Positions 1 to 9,898 of a stretch of DNA of 64,000 nucleotides are shown here, piece after piece. The stretch's first letter is position 1. Each line of letters opens with the position of its first letter. The stretch comes from Brevundimonas viscosa (GTDB lineage Bacteria; Pseudomonadota; Alphaproteobacteria; Caulobacterales; Caulobacteraceae). The position numbers and the translations under genes are program-made. The stretch lies in NCBI RefSeq assembly GCF_900116065.1, contig NZ_FOZV01000009.1, forward strand, positions 43,896-107,895. The letters are read 5' to 3'. The notes under the pieces were generated by a model. It worked only from the letters and a program-made list of their open reading frames with translations. It was not told the origin of the DNA and ran no database searches.

Positions 1-225
1 CTTGATGAAGCCGTCGCCCAGCGGCTTCAGGTCGCGCCCGAGATCAGGCCACAGGTAGCCCACCAGGCCGCCCGCGAGGATGGCCACGAGGACGAGAAAG
101 TACAGGCTGCGCCAGAACGGCCGCGGCGGCGTCGGCGGCGGTGTGATCGGCTGCGCCGCGACCTCTGGCGCGGGCGCCGTCCGCCTGCGCGTCGCCGCTC
201 CCGTGGTCCCCGGCTTCCGCGCCAT
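1..225 (-). CDS. dctA: C4-dicarboxylate:cation symporter, N-terminal part (DctA-like)
   Basis: This is the first 75 codons of a gene that runs off the left edge. The reverse strand gives an ATG at 225, a basic, proline-rich N-terminal extension of about 36 residues, then the start of the first membrane helix ([20 protein letters not shown]) and the segment [10 protein letters not shown]. That last segment is characteristic of DctA-type dicarboxylate/cation symporters (DAACS family), which import succinate, fumarate and malate across the inner membrane. The substrate cannot be tested because the transport core lies outside the window. The long cytoplasmic extension is somewhat unusual for the family. 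Confidence 0.75.
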   Translation of the reverse strand, partial: MARKPGTTGAATRRRTAPAPEVAAQPITPPPTPPRPFWRSLYFLVLVAILAGGLVGYLWPDLGRDLKPLGDGFIK

Positions 226-274
226 GTCGCCTCCCTGCCTGAAACGCCAGCATGGGCGGAATCGGGCCCGGTCG

Positions 275-1183
275 CTAGCGCTCCAGCGCGTCGAGGGCCA
301 GGGCGATGGCTCCCAGCGGACCGGCGCGAGGCCCCAGCGCCGGCGGCTGCACGAAGGCCTCGAGGTCCGCCGCGATCCGGTCGGACGTGGCGTAGCCGCC
401 GAGGCTGTCGATCAGGCCCCGGCGCAGGCGGGGGAACAGCCACGGCTGCCCCTCGGCCACCCCGCCGCCGATCAGGATGCGCTGCGGGCAGGTGGTCAGG
501 ACGAGATTGTGCAGCATGCCCGACATCGCCCCGACCGCCGTCTCCCACGCCGGATGGTCCGGCGGGACCTGGTCCCCCGGCTGACCCGCCCGTGCGGCGA
601 TCGCCGGGCCCGAGGCCAGCCCCTCGACGCAGTCGCCATGATAGGGGCAGACGCCCGGCCAGTCGTCCCCCGGCCGCCGCGCCACCCGCAGGTGCCCCGC
701 CTCGCTGTGGCCCAGTCCCCGCACGGTCCGACCGTCGACCACCGATCCCACGCCGATGCCGGTGCCGACGGTGACGTAGGCGTAGCTGCGCAGCCCCTGC
801 GCCGCGCCCCAGCGCCCCTCCGCCAGCGCCGCCCCGTTGACGTCGGTGTCGACCGCCACGGGGCAGTCCAGTCCGGCTCCGAGCGACAGCAGGTCCGCCC
901 CGCGCCAGCCCGGCTTCGGCGTCGCCGTCACCCGGCCGAAGTCCGCGGCGGCCGGGTCCAGCTCCAGCGGCCCGAAGCCGGCGATCCCGAGGGCGCGGAA
1001 CCCCGGCCCGGCCCGCCAGCGCGCCAGCACCTCGCCGATCGCCGCGAGCGTCTCGTCCGCCCCCCGCGTCGGCAGTCGGACCTCCTCGACGATGCTGTCC
1101 GGCCCCGACGCCAGCAGGCACACGCATTTGGTGCCGCCCAGTTCGACGCCGGCCGCCGGCGCAAGGTCCCTGTGCTCGATCAT
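275..1183 (-). CDS. ROK family sugar kinase, probably fructokinase
   Basis: The 302-residue product should phosphorylate a free hexose in the cytoplasm using ATP. Visible ROK features are the phosphate-binding GGTK near residue 19, the catalytic DTDVNGAA around 107, TVGTGIGVG near 130, and a zinc-site-like CPYHGDC followed by EGLASGPAI near 180. The Cys/His arrangement matches the fructokinase subgroup more than glucokinases. ATG 1183 was chosen because AGGGTGAGCGG lies just upstream; the longer frame would run into the divergent cysD. Substrate specificity is inferred from the motif only. Confidence 0.8.
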   Translation of the reverse strand: MIEHRDLAPAAGVELGGTKCVCLLASGPDSIVEEVRLPTRGADETLAAIGEVLARWRAGPGFRALGIAGFGPLELDPAAADFGRVTATPKPGWRGADLLSLGAGLDCPVAVDTDVNGAALAEGRWGAAQGLRSYAYVTVGTGIGVGSVVDGRTVRGLGHSEAGHLRVARRPGDDWPGVCPYHGDCVEGLASGPAIAARAGQPGDQVPPDHPAWETAVGAMSGMLHNLVLTTCPQRILIGGGVAEGQPWLFPRLRRGLIDSLGGYATSDRIAADLEAFVQPPALGPRAGPLGAIALALDALER

Positions 1184-1271
1184 CCGCTCACCCTGCCCCG
1201 CCGCGCGGCTCCGGGCCATCCCCCCGCGCAGGGCTTGGCGCCGGGCGATTCCGCCGTCACAGGTGCTGCCC

Positions 1272-2180
1272 ATGGGCGACGAGCGTGACGCGGTGCTGGA
1301 CGGACTGGAGGCCGAGGCCATCCATATCCTGCGCGAGGTCACCGCCGGACGCGAGCGGCCGGTGATGCTGTTCTCGGGCGGCAAGGACTCGGCGGTGATG
1401 CTGCACCTGGCCCGCAAGGCCTTCTTCCCGGCTCCGCCGCCCTTTCCCCTGCTCCACGTCGACACGACCTGGAAGTTCGCCGAGATGTACGCCTATCGCG
1501 ACGCCGCCGCCGCGGCCGCCGGCATGCGCCTGATCGTCCATCGCAATCCCGAGGCCGAGGCCGCCGGCGTCAACCCCTTCGACCACGGCCCCGCGGTCCA
1601 CACCGATCTCTGGAAGACCGCCGGCCTGAAGCAGGCGCTGGACCTTCACCGCTTCGGCGCTGCCTTCGGGGGAGCGCGCCGCGACGAGGAGAAGAGCCGC
1701 GCCAAGGAGCGCATCGTCTCGGTCCGCTCGCCGTCGCACGGCTGGGATCCCCGCGCCCAGCGGCCGGAGCTCTGGAGCCTGTACAACACCCGCGTCTCCG
1801 GCGGCGCGTCGCTGCGCGTCTTCCCCCTGTCGGACTGGACCGAACTCGACGTGTGGCGCTACGTGCGCCGCGAGAACATCGCCCTCCCGAGTCTCTACCT
1901 CGCCGCCGGGCGACGGGTGGTCGAGCGCGACGGCGTGCTGCTGCCGGTGGAGGACGACCGCTTCCCGCTCCGGCCGGGCGAGCGCGTCGAGACCCGCCGG
2001 GTGCGCTTCCGCACCCTCGGCTGCTGGCCCCTCACCGCCGCCGTCGAGAGCGACGCCGCGACCCTCGACGAGGTCATCGCCGAGGTCGCCGAAACCCGCC
2101 TGTCGGAGCGCCACGGCCGCATCATCGACCACGACTCCGCCGCCTCGATGGAGCGCAAGAAGCGCGAGGGCTACTTCTGA
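1272..2180 (+). CDS. cysD: Sulfate adenylyltransferase subunit 2
   Basis: CysD is the ATP-pyrophosphatase subunit that makes adenosine 5'-phosphosulfate from sulfate and ATP, driven by GTP hydrolysis in CysN. The 302-residue product has the PP-loop [10 protein letters not shown] near residue 38, [12 protein letters not shown] near 70, and a C-terminal [11 protein letters not shown] segment followed by SERHGRIID, all typical of CysD. The usual length is about 300 residues. The gene overlaps cysNC by one base (TGATG), so the two are translationally coupled. The frame is open further upstream, but ATG 1272 begins the family-like N-terminus. Confidence 0.95.
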   Translation: MGDERDAVLDGLEAEAIHILREVTAGRERPVMLFSGGKDSAVMLHLARKAFFPAPPPFPLLHVDTTWKFAEMYAYRDAAAAAAGMRLIVHRNPEAEAAGVNPFDHGPAVHTDLWKTAGLKQALDLHRFGAAFGGARRDEEKSRAKERIVSVRSPSHGWDPRAQRPELWSLYNTRVSGGASLRVFPLSDWTELDVWRYVRRENIALPSLYLAAGRRVVERDGVLLPVEDDRFPLRPGERVETRRVRFRTLGCWPLTAAVESDAATLDEVIAEVAETRLSERHGRIIDHDSAASMERKKREGYF

Positions 2181-4003
2181 TGGCCGCCTCCGGCATCGTC
2201 CGCCTCGTCGCCTGCGGCTCGGTCGACGACGGCAAGTCGACCCTGATCGGCCGCCTGCTCCACGACAGCGACGCGGTGCCGGCCGACACCCTGGCGGCGC
2301 TGGAGGCGGACGAGGCCGGCGACCCCGACCTGTCGCGCCTGCTCGACGGCCTCGGCGCCGAGCGCGAGCAGGGCATCACCATCGACGTCGCCTGGCGGTC
2401 GTTCGACATCGGCGAGCGCCGCTTCATCCTCGCCGACGCCCCCGGGCACGAGCAGTACACGCGCAACATGGTCACCGCCGCCTCGGCCGCCGACGTGGCC
2501 GTGGTGCTGCTCGACGCCACCCGGGGCCTGCTGACCCAGACCCGGCGGCACACCCGCCTGCTGGCCCTGCTGGGCGTCCGCCGCGTGTTTCTTGCGGTCA
2601 ACAAGATGGACCGGGTCGACTGGTCCCGGGAGACCTTCGACCGCCTCGCCGGCGAATGGCTGGCCTTCGCCGCGGAGCTCGGTCTCTCCGATATCGCGGC
2701 CGTCCCGATCAGCGCCCGCGGCGGCGACAACGTCGTCGCCCGCAGCGTGCACATGGCTTGGTTCGAGGGGCCGACCCTCGTCGACTGGCTGGCGGCGACC
2801 CCGGCGCCGGCCCAGGCCGCCGGCCCCTTCCGCATGGCGGTGCAGTCGGTCATCCGCCATGGCGCCGGCTACCGCGGCCTGGCCGGCCGGGTCGCCGGCG
2901 GAACCGTCCGCCCCGGCGACCGCCTGCGCATCCTCCCCGCCGGGACCGAGGCCGCCGTCGCCCGCATCGTGACCTTCGACGGCGATCTTCCCCGGGCGGC
3001 CACAGGCCAGTCGATCAGCCTCGTCCTCGACCGCGCCGTCGACGTCTCCCGCGGGGACGTGCTGGCCGCCCCCGACGCCCCGCTCGACGTCGCCGACCAG
3101 TTCGAGGCCGACATCGTCTGGATGTCCGAGCACGCCCTTCTCCCCGGTCGGTCCTACTGGCTGCAGCTCGCGACCCAGACCGTCGCCGCCCGCATCGGCG
3201 ACGTCCGCCGCCGCATCGACATCGACACCGGCGAAGCCCGGCCGGCCCGCACCTTCGCCCTTAACGACCTCGGCGTGGCGACCCTGTCGCTGGACGCGCC
3301 GATCCCCTTCGCCCCCTATGCCGAGAGCCGCGAGTTCGGCGGCTTCATCCTGATCGACCGCATCACCGACGAGACGGTCGGCGCCGGCATGATCCGCTTC
3401 GCCCTCCGCCGGGCCGCCACCGTGCGGCCGCAGCGCCTGTCCGTGGACCGCGACCAGCGCGCCGCCCTCAAGGGCCAGAAGCCGCTGGTGGTCTGGTTCA
3501 CCGGCCTGTCCGGCGCCGGCAAGTCGACCATCGCCAACCTCGTCGACCAGCGACTGCTCGCCGACGGCCTGCACGCGGTCATGCTCGACGGCGACAACGT
3601 CCGGCGCGGCCTGAACCGCGATCTCGGCTTCACCGAGGCCGACCGGGTCGAGAACATCCGCCGCGTCGCCGAGGTCGCGCGGCTGATGACCGACGCCGGC
3701 CTGATCGTGCTCGTCGCCTTCATCTCGCCGTTCGAGGCCGAACGGCAGGCGGCCCGCGAGATCATGGCCCCCGGCGAGTTCCTCGAGGTGCACGTCGACG
3801 CCCCGCTGGCGGTGGTCGAGGCGCGCGACGTCAAGGGCCTCTACGCCCGCGCCCGGGCCGGAGAACTGGCCAACTTCACCGGCATCGCCAGTCCCTACGA
3901 GCCGCCCACGTCGCCCGACCTGCGCATCGACACCTCGGCCTGCACGCCCGCCCAGGCCGCGGAGGAGGTCATGCGGCTGATCCGCTCCGCGCTCGCCGAC
4001 TGA
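2180..4003 (+). CDS. cysNC: Bifunctional sulfate adenylyltransferase subunit 1 / APS kinase
   Basis: A 607-residue fusion. Residues 1 to about 420 form the CysN GTPase, with P-loop GSVDDGKST, switch region EQGITIDVAWRSF, DAPGHEQYTRNM and NKMD. From about residue 435 there is a CysC APS kinase with GLSGAGKST, DGDNVR and GLNRDLGF, which phosphorylates APS to PAPS for assimilation. The fusion is common in alphaproteobacteria. The start overlaps the cysD stop. The 3' end overlaps the convergent SemiSWEET gene by 35 bp. Confidence 0.95.
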   Translation: MAASGIVRLVACGSVDDGKSTLIGRLLHDSDAVPADTLAALEADEAGDPDLSRLLDGLGAEREQGITIDVAWRSFDIGERRFILADAPGHEQYTRNMVTAASAADVAVVLLDATRGLLTQTRRHTRLLALLGVRRVFLAVNKMDRVDWSRETFDRLAGEWLAFAAELGLSDIAAVPISARGGDNVVARSVHMAWFEGPTLVDWLAATPAPAQAAGPFRMAVQSVIRHGAGYRGLAGRVAGGTVRPGDRLRILPAGTEAAVARIVTFDGDLPRAATGQSISLVLDRAVDVSRGDVLAAPDAPLDVADQFEADIVWMSEHALLPGRSYWLQLATQTVAARIGDVRRRIDIDTGEARPARTFALNDLGVATLSLDAPIPFAPYAESREFGGFILIDRITDETVGAGMIRFALRRAATVRPQRLSVDRDQRAALKGQKPLVVWFTGLSGAGKSTIANLVDQRLLADGLHAVMLDGDNVRRGLNRDLGFTEADRVENIRRVAEVARLMTDAGLIVLVAFISPFEAERQAAREIMAPGEFLEVHVDAPLAVVEARDVKGLYARARAGELANFTGIASPYEPPTSPDLRIDTSACTPAQAAEEVMRLIRSALAD

Positions 4004-4256
4004 ACCGCCACTTCATCGCCAGCACGCCCGACGCCATCAGCAGGGCGCAGGTGTTGGCGAAGGTGACGGGCCAGGCCCCGGTCATCACGCCGTAAACCAC
4101 CCACAGGGCGAAGCAGGTCACGGTCAGCGAGTAGGTCTTCAGCGACACCGCCGTGGCGTCCTGTTCCTTCCAGATCTTGATCATCTGGGGCGCGAAGCTG
4201 GTGATCGAGCACAGGGCCGCGCCGACCCCGAAGGCGTTCGCCACCACCTCGCTCAC
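3969..4256 (-). CDS. SemiSWEET-type small sugar transporter
   Basis: A 95-residue membrane protein with three predicted helices, the size of one SemiSWEET/PQ-loop triple-helix bundle, which works as a dimer. Diagnostic segments are APQMIKIWK at the end of helix 1 (the PQ motif), SLKTYSLTV, and FALWVVYG in helix 2. These proteins move sugars by facilitated diffusion. GTG 4256 was chosen because the family-like sequence begins there; the longer frame adds an arginine-rich, non-family N-terminus. The last 12 codons overlap the end of cysNC on the opposite strand. Confidence 0.8.
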   Translation of the reverse strand: MSEVVANAFGVGAALCSITSFAPQMIKIWKEQDATAVSLKTYSLTVTCFALWVVYGVMTGAWPVTFANTCALLMASGVLAMKWRFSRRARSGSAA

Positions 4257-4344
4257 GCGGCGGCCTCCGGAAGCTGCAAACGGGACGCCGGGCGGGGGAA
4301 CGGGAGCTGCATTCCGCCTCAACGGCGCCGCTCGTCCTTGGTTG

Positions 4345-5883
4345 CTAATGGACCGTCGCCCCCGGCGGACGCCGCGCCAGCGTCCGCTGCTCGAAGGCGT
4401 GGCCCAGCGACAGCACCTTCGCATCCTCCCACTTGCCGGCGATGAAGCTGATCCCCACCGGCATGCCGCGGTCGAAACCCATCGGCACGGTCAGGTGCGG
4501 ATAGCCCGCCACCGCCGCCAGCCGGCTGGCCGAGCCCTGCATGTCGTCCTCGTCCTCGCGATCGTTGGTCCACGCCCGCGAGGTGGTGGGGGCGACAAGC
4601 GCCACGACCTGATGCTCCGCCATCATCCGGTCGATGCCCTCCGGCCCCGCCGCGCGCAGCGAGTTCGTCCGCGCCTCGACATACTCGGGATCGTCCAGCC
4701 CGCCGGTCGCCTCGGCCCGCTCGAACAGGTCCTGGCCGAACAGCACGGTTTCGCGCGGCTCGGCGGCGTTGAAGGCGATGACGTCGGCCAGGGTCCGCGT
4801 CCGCACCTGGGCCGGGTTCGTCGAGGCGAGATAGAGGTTGAGGTCGTGCTTCAGCTCGGTCAGCAGCACGGTCAGCTCCCAGCCGCCGATGCGGCGGAAA
4901 TCCGCCGGCGCCTCGGTAATGTCGACGATCTCCGCCCCGGCGTCCCGCATCGCCCGCAGCGCCGTCTCGAACGCCGCCCGCGTCTCCTCCGAATAGTTCG
5001 GCAGCAGGAAGCGCATCACCCCGATCCGCGCCCCGCGCAGGCTGTCGGCGTCCAGCGCCGCCGCATAGTCGACCTTGCGCGCGTCGGCCTCGGCCGTGGC
5101 CGGGTCCATCGGGTCGCTGCCGGCGATCACCGTCAGCACCCGCGCCGCGTCCTCGACCGTGGTCGCCATCGGTCCGGCGGTGTCCTGCGAATGACTGATC
5201 GGCACGATGTGCGTGCGGCTGACCAGTCCCACCGTCGGCTTGAACCCGACCACCCCCGTGACCGAGGCCGGGCAGGTGATCGAGCCGTCCGTCTCCGTCC
5301 CGATCGCCACCGGGACCAGTCCGATGGCCACCGCCACCGCGCTGCCCGAGGACGAGCCGCACGGCGTCCGCTCGGGATCGTACGGGTTGCGGGTCTGACC
5401 GCCCACGGCGCTCCAGCCGCTGATCGATTCCGACGAGCGGATATTGGCCCACTCCGACAGGTTGGCCTTGCCGATGATGATCGCCCCCGCCGCGCGCAGG
5501 CGCGCCGCCAGCGGCGCGTCCCGGCCGGGGGCGTTGTGCGAAAGCGCCAGCGAGCCGGCGGTCGTCGGCATGTCGGCGGTCTCGATGTTGTCCTTGAGCA
5601 GGATGGGCATGCCCGCGAGCGGCCCACCCGCCGCCGGCGCGACGGCGAGCGCGGTCGGGCTCACCAGCAGCACGCTGTTGGCCGCGACGTCGGGCATGCC
5701 GCGGTCCAGCCGGGCGATCCGCTCGACGGCGGCCGCAGCGGCCGGCGATCCGGGACCCGCGCTGACGTCGGGCGACGGCCCGCCGGCGCAGGCGCCGAGC
5801 CCGGCGAGAGCGGCGATCAGTCCTGCGCGGACGGCGCCCTTGAGCCGATCGTGCGGTCGAGGAAGTCGAGATAGGTTCGCCAT
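4345..5883 (-). CDS. Amidase signature family hydrolase, exported lipoprotein
   Basis: A 512-residue member of the amidase signature family, which cleaves amide bonds. It has PILLKDNIETA with the catalytic Lys near residue 97, CGSSSGSA with the cis-Ser near 172, and GTETDGSITCPAS with the nucleophile Ser near 196. The N-terminus carries a basic start, a hydrophobic stretch and GLGAC, which reads as a lipobox, so the enzyme is probably exported and lipidated. The start at 5883 overlaps the upstream peptidase gene by 67 bp; no later ATG or GTG keeps the signal. The substrate is unknown. Confidence 0.85.
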   Translation of the reverse strand: MANLSRLPRPHDRLKGAVRAGLIAALAGLGACAGGPSPDVSAGPGSPAAAAAVERIARLDRGMPDVAANSVLLVSPTALAVAPAAGGPLAGMPILLKDNIETADMPTTAGSLALSHNAPGRDAPLAARLRAAGAIIIGKANLSEWANIRSSESISGWSAVGGQTRNPYDPERTPCGSSSGSAVAVAIGLVPVAIGTETDGSITCPASVTGVVGFKPTVGLVSRTHIVPISHSQDTAGPMATTVEDAARVLTVIAGSDPMDPATAEADARKVDYAAALDADSLRGARIGVMRFLLPNYSEETRAAFETALRAMRDAGAEIVDITEAPADFRRIGGWELTVLLTELKHDLNLYLASTNPAQVRTRTLADVIAFNAAEPRETVLFGQDLFERAEATGGLDDPEYVEARTNSLRAAGPEGIDRMMAEHQVVALVAPTTSRAWTNDREDEDDMQGSASRLAAVAGYPHLTVPMGFDRGMPVGISFIAGKWEDAKVLSLGHAFEQRTLARRPPGATVH

Positions 5884-8075
5884 TGGTGCAGTTGCCTCGG
5901 ATTGCCCCGGATGCCGTGACGCTGGCCGGGATAGAGCATGGTCTCGAACGGGAGGCTCGCCTCCTGCAGCGCGTTCAGCACCCGCGTGGTGTTCTCGAAG
6001 ATGACGTTGTCGTCGGCCATGCCGTGCAGCAGCAGCAGGCGGCCGGTCATCCGGTCCAGCTGGCTGACCACGTCCGAGGCGGCGTAGCCGTCGGGATTGG
6101 CCTGCGGCGTCGACATGAACCGCTCGGTGTAGTGGGTGTCGTACAGGCTCCAGTCGGTGACCGGCGCGCCCGAGATGGCCGAGGCCAGCCCCATCTCCGG
6201 CTCGGTGAGCATGTGCAGGGTCATGAAGCCGCCGTAGCTCCAGCCCATGGCCGAGATGCGGTCGTCGTCCACGAACGGCAGCGACCTCAGATAGTTGGCG
6301 CCAATCACCTGATCCTCGATCTCAGGTTGCCCCATCTTCAGGTAAAGCGCCTCCTTGAAGGCCGCCGACCGGTCGCCCTCGCCGCGGTTGTCGAGGCGGA
6401 AGACCACGTAGCCCGCCTCCGTCAACAGTTGATTGGTCAGCGGCTGCCAGGCCCGCCGCACCCCGCCCCCGGACGGCCCGCCGTACACCTGCATCACCAC
6501 CGGATAGCTCTTCGACGGGTCGAAACCCGGCGGCGTGGTCATCTGCCAGACCAGGGTCTCGCCCGCGCTCTCCAGCGTCCCGAACTGCGGCGTCTGCCGA
6601 CGCGAGGCGTAGGGGTAATAGGGGTGGCTCTCGTCCAGCCGGTTCTCCTCGATCCAGCGCACGAAGGTCCCGTCGGCCCGGTACAGACCGGATTGCGGCG
6701 GCGTCGCTGGGTCGGAGTAGTTGCCGACGTAGGCCGTTCCCGTCCGGTTCATCGACGCCGACCACCAGCCGCCCGCCGGCGTCACCGCCACCGGCTCGAC
6801 CGTGTCGGTCAGCGAGGCGCGGAACAGCTGCTGCTCGATCGGCAGCTCCCGGCCGTCGCGCATCGAGGCGGTGAAGAACACCTCGCCGGTCTGCTGGTTG
6901 ACCCCCTCCAGCGCCTTGACGGCGTACTCGCCCCGGGTGATCGGCCGGACCAGCCGCCCGTCGCGATCGTACAGATGCAGGTGCTTCCAGCCCGACTCCT
7001 GGGACGACCAGATGAAGTTCCCGTCTTCCAGCGCCTTGAAGTCGTGGCCCAGCGGAACCCAGGCGTCCGAGCGCTGGGTCAGGATCACCCGGCTCGCGCC
7101 GGTGGCCGGATCGACGCTCAACAGGTCCAGCCTCTTCTGGTCGCGCGACTGGCGCTGGACGTAGAGCGTCCGCCCGTCCGCCGACCAGTTCACCCGCGCC
7201 AGATAGATGTCGGCGTTGTCGCCCAGGTCGACCCTGGTCCGCCGGCCGCTCTCGCGGTCATGCACATACAGCTCGACCACCGCGTTCGGCCGCCCGGCGC
7301 GCGGGTAGCGCTGCTCGATCACCGTCGCCCCGCCGCCGGTGATGTCCAGCCGCGGGATCACGTCCACGGTCGACTCGTCGGTCCGCTGCAGGGCGATGTA
7401 GCGCTCGTCCGGGCTCCACCAGTAGCCGGTGTCGCGGTCCATCTCCTCCTGGGCGATGAACTCGGCCGTGGCCCAGGTGACCAGCCCCTCGCCGTCGGTG
7501 GTGATCGGCGTCTCGCGCCCGCTGGCCAGGTCGTAGACCACCAGATCCTGGTCCCGCACCCACGAGACGAAGTTGCCGTCCGGCGACACCTTGGCGTCGA
7601 TCTCGTCCGCCTCGGTCTCGGTCAGCCGGCGCACCGCCCCGCCCTCCCGCTCCGCCAGAAAGACATCGCCCTCCAGCGGCGCGAGAATGTAGCGACCCTG
7701 CTCGTCCCACGAATATTCGACCACGCCGCGGGCGCTGATCCGCATCCGCTCGCGCCGGGCCTTCTCGGCCTCCGACAGCTCGCCGGCGTCGGGGACCAGC
7801 GCCCGCGCGTCGATCAGCTTGAACGGCTCCCCCTCTCCCGTCGGCGCCGCCCACAGGTCCTGCACGTCGACGTCGTCCTCCCGCGAGCGCAGGAATGCCA
7901 CCAGTTCGCCGTCCGGCGACAGCGACACCCCCTTGGCCACCGGACCGGACAGGGCGGGATCGGCGAACACCCGCTCCGGCGTCAGGATGGCGGACGCCGG
8001 CGCCTCCTGGGCCGCGGCCGCCAGCGGCGACAGGGTGGCGAAGAGGACGGTCGAGGCGAGAAGAATGTTGCGCAT
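5817..8075 (-). CDS. Dipeptidyl peptidase IV family serine peptidase
   Basis: A 752-residue secreted S9B peptidase. It has a signal peptide ending near AAAQEAP, an N-terminal beta-propeller region (about residues 40-480), and a C-terminal alpha/beta hydrolase domain. The nucleophile motif is GWSYGG, with Asp in HGMADDNV and His in GQRHGI. YGGPSGGGV and RLDNRGEG are typical of the family. It should release N-terminal dipeptides in the periplasm for peptide catabolism. Start ATG 8075 gives a clean signal peptide; the frame is open further upstream but encodes non-family sequence. It lies directly upstream of the amidase and may be cotranscribed with it. Confidence 0.93.
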   Translation of the reverse strand: MRNILLASTVLFATLSPLAAAAQEAPASAILTPERVFADPALSGPVAKGVSLSPDGELVAFLRSREDDVDVQDLWAAPTGEGEPFKLIDARALVPDAGELSEAEKARRERMRISARGVVEYSWDEQGRYILAPLEGDVFLAEREGGAVRRLTETEADEIDAKVSPDGNFVSWVRDQDLVVYDLASGRETPITTDGEGLVTWATAEFIAQEEMDRDTGYWWSPDERYIALQRTDESTVDVIPRLDITGGGATVIEQRYPRAGRPNAVVELYVHDRESGRRTRVDLGDNADIYLARVNWSADGRTLYVQRQSRDQKRLDLLSVDPATGASRVILTQRSDAWVPLGHDFKALEDGNFIWSSQESGWKHLHLYDRDGRLVRPITRGEYAVKALEGVNQQTGEVFFTASMRDGRELPIEQQLFRASLTDTVEPVAVTPAGGWWSASMNRTGTAYVGNYSDPATPPQSGLYRADGTFVRWIEENRLDESHPYYPYASRRQTPQFGTLESAGETLVWQMTTPPGFDPSKSYPVVMQVYGGPSGGGVRRAWQPLTNQLLTEAGYVVFRLDNRGEGDRSAAFKEALYLKMGQPEIEDQVIGANYLRSLPFVDDDRISAMGWSYGGFMTLHMLTEPEMGLASAISGAPVTDWSLYDTHYTERFMSTPQANPDGYAASDVVSQLDRMTGRLLLLHGMADDNVIFENTTRVLNALQEASLPFETMLYPGQRHGIRGNPRQLHQWRTYLDFLDRTIGSRAPSAQD

Positions 8076-8196
8076 GGCGGCGACGCTAGAGGCGAATTCC
8101 GTCGCCGTCATCCCCTGCGTGACGCCGCGGTTCCTGCCGCGGGCGCGACGCCGGCAACCCTTTCCCCCGGCCGCCGCACCTCCTAATAAGCGCTCG

Positions 8197-9012
8197 ATGA
8201 CCGACGTCGCCGTCTCCGCCCCGCCCGCCAAGGCGTCCCCCTTCCACGAGCTGAAGGTGCTGTGGGTCCACCACTGGACCGACCAGTTGTTCAGCTTCCG
8301 CGTCGAGCGCCCGGAGGACTTCCGTTTCCGCTCGGGCGAGTTCGTCATGATCGGCCTGCCCGGCGAAGGCGGCGGCAAGCCGATCCTGCGCGCCTACTCC
8401 ATCGCCTCGCCGCAGTGGGACGAGCAGCTCGAGTTCCTGTCGATCAAGGTGCCCGACGGCCCCCTCACCTCCCGCCTGCAGAAGATCCGCCCCGGCGACA
8501 CGGTGCTGATGGGCAAGAAGCCCACTGGCACCCTGGTGCTGGACGCCCTGACCGGCGGCGAGCGCCTGTGGCTGATCGGCACCGGCACCGGCCTCGCCCC
8601 CTGGCTCAGCGTGGCCCGCGACCCGGAAACCTACAGCCGCTTCGGCCAGGTCGTCGTGTGCCATACGGTTCGCACCGTGGCCGACCTCATCTACCGCGAA
8701 TTCCTCACCTCGGGGATCCACGACGATCCCCTCATCGGGGACGAGGCGAAGGCGCAGCTGACCTACTACCCCACCGTCACCCGCGAGCCGTTCGAGACGC
8801 CCGGCCGGATCACCGACCGCATCCGCTCCGGCGACCTGTTCCGCGACCTCGGCCTGCCGGAAGGCTTCTCGCCCGAACGGGACCGGGTGATGCTGTGCGG
8901 CTCCATGGCCATGATCAAGGAGACGGCCGAGCTGCTGGAAGGCTACGGCCTGAAGGAGGGTTCGAACGCCGAGCCCGGCGACTATGTGCTGGAGCGCGCC
9001 TTTGTCGGCTGA
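8197..9012 (+). CDS. fpr: Ferredoxin--NADP+ reductase
   Basis: The 271-residue flavoenzyme exchanges electrons between NADPH and ferredoxin or flavodoxin. RAYSIASP (about residue 66) is the FAD-binding motif, LIGTGTGLAPW (about 125) is the NADP-binding motif, and the C-terminus ends in VLERAFVG, close to the bacterial Fpr tail. It is divergent from the DPP IV gene with about 120 bp between starts. The end overlaps the chorismate mutase gene, so the two probably form an operon. Confidence 0.92.
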   Translation: MTDVAVSAPPAKASPFHELKVLWVHHWTDQLFSFRVERPEDFRFRSGEFVMIGLPGEGGGKPILRAYSIASPQWDEQLEFLSIKVPDGPLTSRLQKIRPGDTVLMGKKPTGTLVLDALTGGERLWLIGTGTGLAPWLSVARDPETYSRFGQVVVCHTVRTVADLIYREFLTSGIHDDPLIGDEAKAQLTYYPTVTREPFETPGRITDRIRSGDLFRDLGLPEGFSPERDRVMLCGSMAMIKETAELLEGYGLKEGSNAEPGDYVLERAFVG

Positions 9013-9349
9013 AGTGAAGGACGCCCCCGTCGCCATCGCCGTCGACGCCCGCGTCGCCCCCGAGGCCTGCGCCTCCATGGCCGAGGTCCGCCACGGCGTC
9101 GACGCCCTCGACCGCGCCCTCGTCGTCCTGCTGGCCGAGCGCCAGCGCTACATGGACGCCGCCGCCCGCATCAAGCCGAGCCGCGACGTGGTCCACGACG
9201 ACGCCCGCATCGAGGACGTGGTCCAGAAGGTGCTCGCCGCCGCCGGCCCCGCCGGCCTGTCCCCGGCCATCGCCGAACCGGTCTGGCGCACCCTCATCGA
9301 CCGCTGCATCGCCCACGAGCTCGCCGCTTGGGACCGCACGCGGACCTGA
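9002..9349 (+). CDS. Chorismate mutase (AroQ type)
   Basis: A 115-residue all-helical protein that should convert chorismate to prephenate for phenylalanine and tyrosine synthesis. Visible AroQ features are the helix VRHGVDALDRALVVLLAERQ with conserved Arg and Asp, and later WRTLIDRCIAHE. Start choice is open: TTG 9002 has GGAG seven bases upstream inside the fpr end, while ATG 8984 and GTG 9014 are alternatives. All of them overlap or abut the fpr stop, which implies coupling. Confidence 0.8.
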   Translation: MSAEVKDAPVAIAVDARVAPEACASMAEVRHGVDALDRALVVLLAERQRYMDAAARIKPSRDVVHDDARIEDVVQKVLAAAGPAGLSPAIAEPVWRTLIDRCIAHELAAWDRTRT

Positions 9350-9376
9350 AACGCGCCGTTCGGCCCGTCACGCCTC

Positions 9377-9898
9377 CTACGAGGAGGCAGCCGCCGCAGC
9401 GAGACGCCGCCGGGCCCCGAGCATCCAGAATGCCCGTTGCGCCGTCCGGCCCGCGACCAGGGCAGAGATCCCGATCGCCATCCCGCCGGCCACGGCGTCG
9501 GCGGACGGCACGAACCCGGCCCATACCTCGAGGCCGAACCTCGTGGCGAACACGGCCATATAGGTCGCCAGCGGCTCGGGCGTGCCGTGGAACAGGAAGC
9601 GACCGTCATCCAGTGGCTCGATCCGCTCGCTCGAAAACGCCCGCGCCGACGCCCAGCCCAGCCCGAGACAGCCCAGCAGCGCAGCCCCTCCGACGAAGGC
9701 GGAATGCGCCTCGGCATAGGAAGCGAGATTGAACAGGCCCCAGACGAAGAAGGCCGACGGGGCGAGGAACGCCAGCAGCGGGCGCCGCGCCCGGGACTTC
9801 AGCCGGCGAACCCCGAGCACGACCAGCAGGACCAGGACGGCGTAGGCGCACCACGGCGTGGCGGCCACGACCAGACCGGCATAGTCGGCAAATGTCAC
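9377..9898 (-). CDS. Conserved integral membrane protein, unknown function
   Basis: A 173-residue protein with four or five hydrophobic helices (for example AYAVLVLLVVLGVRRLK near the N-terminus and GGAALLGCLGLGWASA in the middle). The N-terminal TPW-helix-GVRRLKSR pattern loosely resembles the DUF6622 family, but this could not be verified. It starts at GTG 9898 and overlaps the Hpt gene by four bases (GTGA), so it is translationally coupled to it. No catalytic motif is visible. Confidence 0.6.
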   Translation of the reverse strand: MTFADYAGLVVAATPWCAYAVLVLLVVLGVRRLKSRARRPLLAFLAPSAFFVWGLFNLASYAEAHSAFVGGAALLGCLGLGWASARAFSSERIEPLDDGRFLFHGTPEPLATYMAVFATRFGLEVWAGFVPSADAVAGGMAIGISALVAGRTAQRAFWMLGARRRLAAAAASS